From an uncultured Candidatus Planktophila sp. (lineage in GTDB: Bacteria; Actinomycetota; Actinomycetes; Nanopelagicales; Nanopelagicaceae), in the NCBI GenBank assembly GCA_937927965.1, contig CALEZA010000044.1, positions 1 to 9,207 on the forward strand: a DNA stretch of 9,207 bases, in the 5' to 3' direction. The notes under the pieces are model-generated. The model saw only the letters and a program-made list of their open reading frames with translations, was not told where the DNA came from and did no database searches. Positions 6,133 through 9,207 of this stretch are shown here, in pieces. Position 1 is the first letter of the stretch, and each line of letters begins with the position of its first letter. The position numbers were made by a program, and so were the translations under genes.

Positions 6133-7335
6133 ATGAGGCAGAATGCACCCGTGTCCATCTATCGCTCACTCGACCTCTTCTCAGGCTGTGGTGGACTCTC
6201 ACTCGGTATGTCACTCTCTCGCAACTCCAAGGGAGATCGCATTGAGACAGCAGTAGCTATCGATAACTGGCAGATAGCGTGTGAAACATTTGAACACAAT
6301 CTTGGGATTACTCCCATCTGTGACTCGATAGATGATGCACTGATCCGCAAGGTCAATAAAGTACATGGACCTTTCGACATTGTCGTAGGTGGTCCTCCCT
6401 GCCAGGGTTTCTCCACAGCAGGAAAGCGTGCTCTCGATGATGGTCGCAATAAATTAGTTCTGGCTTTCCTTCGCGCTATTGAGATCACCAACCCCAAGGT
6501 ATTTGTAATGGAAAATGTCACAGGCTTTAAGACATTCCAAAATGGAAAGATTCATGAAGAGGTAGTCGCCTATGCAAAGCGCCTTGGCTATGAGGTTCGC
6601 TCTGCAATAGTTCTTGCAAGCCTTTCTGGAGTCCCCCAGCGACGCAAGCGCTTTCTCCTTGTGGGAAGCAAGGTCGGCACCTTCAAATTCCCAGGTGAGA
6701 TAGAGCTACCTATTGGTGATACTCCTGAAGAGACTCAAAAACTCTTAGAGAAGTTCTTTATCCAAAAGCCAGAAGATGGCAATGAGCTGTGGACATTCAA
6801 CGATGCCACTTCCGACCTACCCTCCCTTAAAGCAGGTGAGCGGAAAGAGAAATACAAGGCAGATCCAAAGAATGATCTCCAGAAGTACTACCGCAAAGGC
6901 GCATCTACTCCCATCGATCATGTTGCAGTAGGCCACAAGCCCTACTTCATTGAGATGCTCTCCTACATCCCTCAAGGAAAGTCAGCGCTCGACCCTGATG
7001 TGCAGAAGCTGATGCCTAAATCCCTGCGCCCCACCTCTGGCTTTAAGAATAGCTACCAGCGCATTGTGGGCAGTGCACCAAGTCCCACCATCACTCGTAA
7101 CTTCACCACACCATCGAGTGCCAACTGCATCCACCCCACACAAGATCGCGCCTTAAGCATCCGTGAAGGAGCACGCTGCCAATCATTCCCAGACAGATTC
7201 ATCTTCCTGGGCACCACAGATGAAAAGCGCCTGCAAATAGGAAATGCGGTCCCACCACTGCTAGGTAAAGCGATTGGTGAGTCGATTCTTGCTGCCATTA
7301 ATTCACAGCCAAAGGCAAAGAAGAAAGCTAAGTAG
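6133..7335 (+). CDS. DNA (cytosine-5-)-methyltransferase of a type II restriction-modification system
   Basis: 400 aa, the normal length for a C5 methyltransferase. It transfers a methyl group from S-adenosylmethionine to C5 of a cytosine in a specific site, protecting host DNA from the partner nuclease. Motifs in order: I, DLFSGCGGLSLG (14-25); IV, GGPPCQGFS (86-94) with catalytic C90; VI, ENVTGF (127-132); VIII, QRRKR (169-173); IX region, PSPTITRNF (316-324); X, GNAVPP (370-375). The target-recognition domain is the variable stretch of about 180-308. A basic tail (KAKKKAK) ends the protein. The stop of the 118-aa gene is in frame two codons upstream and there is no Shine-Dalgarno sequence, so translation may depend on coupling. 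A GTG at 6151 is an alternative start. All key residues are present, so the enzyme should be active; the target site cannot be read from sequence. Confidence 0.96.
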   Translation: MRQNAPVSIYRSLDLFSGCGGLSLGMSLSRNSKGDRIETAVAIDNWQIACETFEHNLGITPICDSIDDALIRKVNKVHGPFDIVVGGPPCQGFSTAGKRALDDGRNKLVLAFLRAIEITNPKVFVMENVTGFKTFQNGKIHEEVVAYAKRLGYEVRSAIVLASLSGVPQRRKRFLLVGSKVGTFKFPGEIELPIGDTPEETQKLLEKFFIQKPEDGNELWTFNDATSDLPSLKAGERKEKYKADPKNDLQKYYRKGASTPIDHVAVGHKPYFIEMLSYIPQGKSALDPDVQKLMPKSLRPTSGFKNSYQRIVGSAPSPTITRNFTTPSSANCIHPTQDRALSIREGARCQSFPDRFIFLGTTDEKRLQIGNAVPPLLGKAIGESILAAINSQPKAKKKAK

Positions 7336-7336
7336 A

Positions 7337-7477
7337 TTAGCTATTGCGGCATCTCTCGCTGCAATACTTCACATCTTCCCAGTTCTTCGCCCACTTCTTG
7401 CGCCACTCAAACTCCAGTCCGCATTTCACGCAGACCTTCGGTGCAAAGCCATTCTTGGTTTTAGCTACTCGTGCCAT
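7337..7477 (-). CDS. DUF2256 zinc-binding miniprotein
   Basis: 46 aa. The sequence carries the hallmark of DUF2256: [20 protein letters not shown] (15-34) followed by [11 protein letters not shown]16-x2-C19 and C39-x3-C43 are the likely zinc ligands, with the conserved W-R-K-K-W between them. Usual family length is about 40-60 aa, so this copy is complete. The start ATG immediately follows the TAA of the 284-aa nuclease gene (TAAATG) with no Shine-Dalgarno sequence, so it is translated by reinitiation on the same message. Its stop lies one base from the end of the convergent methyltransferase. The biochemical role of DUF2256 is unknown, but the fold suggests nucleic-acid or protein binding. 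It is shorter than common gene-calling cutoffs and easy to miss. Confidence 0.9.
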   Translation of the reverse strand: MARVAKTKNGFAPKVCVKCGLEFEWRKKWAKNWEDVKYCSERCRNS

Positions 7478-8332
7478 TTAGGAGAAGAGCCTTGAGACTT
7501 CTCTATATTCATGGCGGAATTGGAACTGGTTCACACCTTTAGGTCTATGCATCTGCAAACTACCAAAGGGCAGAACTAAAGTACTTCCGTTATAGCGAGT
7601 TCCCGCCACCACAGGTCTAGTGAGAACATCCTTTTCAGCTGCAGCGATCAGCTCTCCAATAGGAAAGATATTGCGATCTCCTGTGACCTGGTTATAGATC
7701 ACCACATCCGCAAAGTCCTCTTCATTTACCGCAAAGCCTTGAGCAAAGGAGAGGCGAGTAATCAACCCAATATGCTCATTAAAGAACTCCAGCACCTTCT
7801 TCCACTCTGATGGAAAGGAGCGAGCCATGGATTCCGCCACTAACCTCTTATGGCGCTTTTCTTGAGCAATCATCTTGGGCACAAAGAAAGAAGCATCTGC
7901 TGCTACTGCCTTATCAAATTCATCTTCAAAGCCAGCGAGGTTAGCTCCACCTATATAGAGAGATAGACCTTTCACAAGACCGGCATCAAGTGTTCCAATC
8001 TCGCGCTCCACAGATGCCACAAACCGAGGAAGAGTTGCCAGCCACACCTGACCTCCTGTGGACTTCTTCACGGAGATACTGACCTGCTCTCCCCCATCCC
8101 ACTTAATCTCAATATCTGTCTTAGAGATAGTCAGATCATCAAAGATGGAAGGCACCTTCTTATTGCCATCTGCCACCACGGTGGGATCGCCTTCAGGAAG
8201 TGAGTTATCCAGCAACCCCTCAATCTCATCAATCAGATCAGGGTTAGCAAGAAGCTCCTCAGCAAACCGAGCCTCATTGGCATGGCCATCAATCTTGGCA
8301 AAGCGCCAGCCTTCGGAGCGGTTTCGTTGCAT
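7478..8332 (-). CDS. Probable type II restriction endonuclease, PD-(D/E)XK fold
   Basis: 284 aa. The N-terminal part has GWRFAKIDGHANEARFAEEL (8-27), resembling the conserved helix with an acidic residue (E20) that opens many type II nucleases. The presumed catalytic core is SKTDIEI (70-76) followed by VSISVKKSTGGQVWLATL (84-101). D73 and K89 would be the metal-binding and catalytic residues, with Ser in the usual D/E position of the D/E-x-K motif; in some families the second acid has moved to the N-terminal helix, and E20 is a candidate. No signal peptide or membrane helix is present. It converges on the cytosine methyltransferase, the expected partner, which would methylate the same site. 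The ATG at 8332 is preceded at six bases by the -10 box TAGACT, so the mRNA is leaderless. The family call rests on motif pattern and context. Confidence 0.75.
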   Translation of the reverse strand: MQRNRSEGWRFAKIDGHANEARFAEELLANPDLIDEIEGLLDNSLPEGDPTVVADGNKKVPSIFDDLTISKTDIEIKWDGGEQVSISVKKSTGGQVWLATLPRFVASVEREIGTLDAGLVKGLSLYIGGANLAGFEDEFDKAVAADASFFVPKMIAQEKRHKRLVAESMARSFPSEWKKVLEFFNEHIGLITRLSFAQGFAVNEEDFADVVIYNQVTGDRNIFPIGELIAAAEKDVLTRPVVAGTRYNGSTLVLPFGSLQMHRPKGVNQFQFRHEYREVSRLFS

Positions 8333-8338
8333 GGCGGG

Positions 8339-8344
8339 AGTCTA
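8339..8344 (-). promoter_or_regulatory. -10 box of leaderless promoter for the 284-aa endonuclease gene
   Basis: Read on the minus strand this is TAGACT, fitting TANNNT, with exactly six bases (CCCGCC) to the ATG at 8332. No ribosome binding site is present. Nine bases separate it from the -10 box of the divergent gene, so one bound polymerase would cover both promoters. Confidence 0.6.
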
Positions 8345-8353
8345 ACCAATCAA

Positions 8354-8359
8354 TAGGAT
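8354..8359 (+). promoter_or_regulatory. -10 box of leaderless promoter fixing the GTG start of the 247-aa gene
   Basis: TAGGAT fits TANNNT and is followed by exactly six bases (TCCTAT) and then GTG at 8366. This spacing decides the start codon: the ATG two bases earlier (8364) is in another frame and runs into a stop after 20 codons. Confidence 0.6.
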
Positions 8360-8365
8360 TCCTAT

Positions 8366-9109
8366 GTGGGTGACTATCGAAACTCCTCGAAACTTCAGAG
8401 CAGGCAAACAGGCATTGCCAAGTTAGCTGCCCACTTGAACACGCCAATAGAACCAATCTTGATGAGCTACATGGATTCCAATTTCAGAGACTCTCACATC
8501 TCAAAAGAGAATGTTTTCAGAGAGACACTTGAGCTGAATCTCTCCAAAGAAACCGAAGAACTGATTGCATCTCGATGCAATCTTTCTTTTCACAAAGACT
8601 CTCGGACTTCCGTAGAGTATGGACTTGACCTGATATTTGGATGGCTTTCCGAAGATCTCATACTTGCGGTGCTTAAATCCAAGAGCTTGCGGATTGCATT
8701 ATCTGGCGAAGACAAAAATCGTGAATTCCTAACGGCAAGTGAAATTGGTACATCAGCTGACTACTTAATTGAAGTAAACGGGAAAGTCCGAACCATGGAA
8801 ATCGTCATCTCTTGGAACGGACACTGGAAGAACACAGATTCCTGGGATCTGCGTGACAGCAAGTTTCGCAAACTAACAATTCCTGGCAATGAGTCTTTGA
8901 TACTTGGAGTCGAACCTCCGACGCTTCTAGGATTTGCCCTCGATATGGCTGTAATGAAGGACAAATTCGTCAGCAGATCGAATCCGGCCTGGGGCGGAAA
9001 GTCTGTTTATACACTTTGTGAAATGTGTGAATATCTTGGAATCGTCGATGAAACTCTTTCGAGAATTACAAGAAACTCAAGTTCCAGAATCAAAATCGAC
9101 CCTCATTGA
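8366..9109 (+). CDS. Putative second nuclease, PD-(D/E)XK-like
   Basis: 247 aa from a GTG start set by a leaderless promoter. The first 110 residues are mostly charged helices. The candidate core is SADYLIEVNGKVRTMEIVIS (130-149), a D-x12-E hairpin like the strands of PD-(D/E)XK enzymes with D132 and E145. The third catalytic position is V147 instead of Lys. Soon after comes WDLRDSKFRKL (160-170). The combination E-I-V, a W-x-G-x-W stretch and LRD-x-K(F/Y)-x-K-L is one I associate with some type II restriction enzymes, where K166 might supply the missing lysine. It is divergent from the 284-aa nuclease and shares its promoter region. Codon use appears more AT-rich than in the neighbours, suggesting recent transfer. 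It could be a second restriction enzyme, a repair nuclease for mismatches at methylcytosine, or a decayed relic. Confidence 0.6.
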   Translation: MGDYRNSSKLQSRQTGIAKLAAHLNTPIEPILMSYMDSNFRDSHISKENVFRETLELNLSKETEELIASRCNLSFHKDSRTSVEYGLDLIFGWLSEDLILAVLKSKSLRIALSGEDKNREFLTASEIGTSADYLIEVNGKVRTMEIVISWNGHWKNTDSWDLRDSKFRKLTIPGNESLILGVEPPTLLGFALDMAVMKDKFVSRSNPAWGGKSVYTLCEMCEYLGIVDETLSRITRNSSSRIKIDPH

Positions 9110-9207
9110 TTTTCAATTTTTCTACAAAATGAAAAAGAGGCGGAACGAAATTTACCACCTGAGGATAAGCAATCACCGCGCAAATTATTCCAAGCAAGAG
9201 CACTCCC
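9090..9207 (-). CDS. C-terminal end of a probable membrane protein (5' end off window)
   Basis: An open minus-strand frame enters from the right edge and stops with TGA at 9090-9092. It encodes GVLLLGIICAVIAYPQVVNF then VPPLFHFVEKLKINEGRF, i.e. one hydrophobic helix followed by a short basic tail, as expected for the end of a membrane protein. It overlaps the 3' end of the convergent 247-aa gene by 20 bases. Only 38 residues are visible, so the family cannot be named. No other minus frame here looks as protein-like. Confidence 0.45.
   Translation of the reverse strand, partial: GVLLLGIICAVIAYPQVVNFVPPLFHFVEKLKINEGRF

Noticed and set aside
6159..6521. Minus-strand open frame of 120 aa inside the methyltransferase
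   Set aside because: It is antisense to the conserved motifs I to VI of the methyltransferase and its sequence is not protein-like.
7274..7495. Plus-strand open frame of 73 aa overlapping the methyltransferase end
   Set aside because: It covers the DUF2256 gene on the opposite strand, whose zinc-ligand pattern is clear.
8364..8426. ATG at 8364 as a start for the rightward gene
   Set aside because: This frame stops after 20 codons; the GTG at 8366 opens 247 codons and has perfect leaderless spacing.
1..9207. CRISPR array, insertion sequence or riboswitch
   Set aside because: No regularly spaced repeats, no transposase-like protein or terminal inverted repeats with target duplications, and no recognisable riboswitch core were found by eye.

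Overview
The window looks like chromosomal DNA from a free-living actinomycete, most likely a small-genome freshwater lineage (Nanopelagicales/acI or a relative). This is inferred from moderate GC, several -10 boxes of form TANNNT placed 6-7 bases before a start codon (leaderless mRNAs), an N-terminal zinc-ribbon membrane protein family common in Actinomycetota, and a DUF2256 miniprotein. No phylogenetic marker is present, so the lineage is tentative.

Left part (1-4633, all minus strand). Two gene pairs point left. The upstream pair (4633 to 2802) encodes a helical-repeat-like protein and an acidic protein of unknown function, joined by a 4-base ATGA overlap. The downstream pair (2714 to 1) encodes two membrane proteins that both begin with a four-cysteine zinc ribbon. 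The first has one transmembrane helix and an exported C-terminal domain. The second has about eleven helices and an exported NTF2-like tail, and it runs off the left edge. The second is absent from a simple closed-ORF list because its stop lies outside the window.

Middle (4634-5769). A 72-base divergent spacer carries a 13-base palindrome and a leaderless promoter for a plus-strand PH/GRAM-like protein. Next come a two-way terminator and a minus-strand tRNA with a contradictory anticodon loop. Upstream of the tRNA lie a decayed second copy of its 5' half and a very strong hairpin terminator with no obvious gene to terminate.

Right part (5770-9207). This is a restriction-modification locus. 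A small protein of unknown function (118 aa) lies two codons upstream, in the same frame, of a cytosine-C5 DNA methyltransferase with all main motifs. Converging on it from the right are a probable PD-(D/E)XK restriction endonuclease (284 aa) and a 46-aa DUF2256 zinc miniprotein inserted tail-to-tail between nuclease and methyltransferase. The 284-aa gene shares a 33-base divergent promoter region with a second nuclease-like gene (247 aa), whose GTG start is fixed by a leaderless promoter. The right edge cuts through the C-terminus of a probable membrane protein on the minus strand. The most unusual elements are the paired nuclease-like genes on back-to-back overlapping promoters, and the odd tRNA with its degenerate copy.
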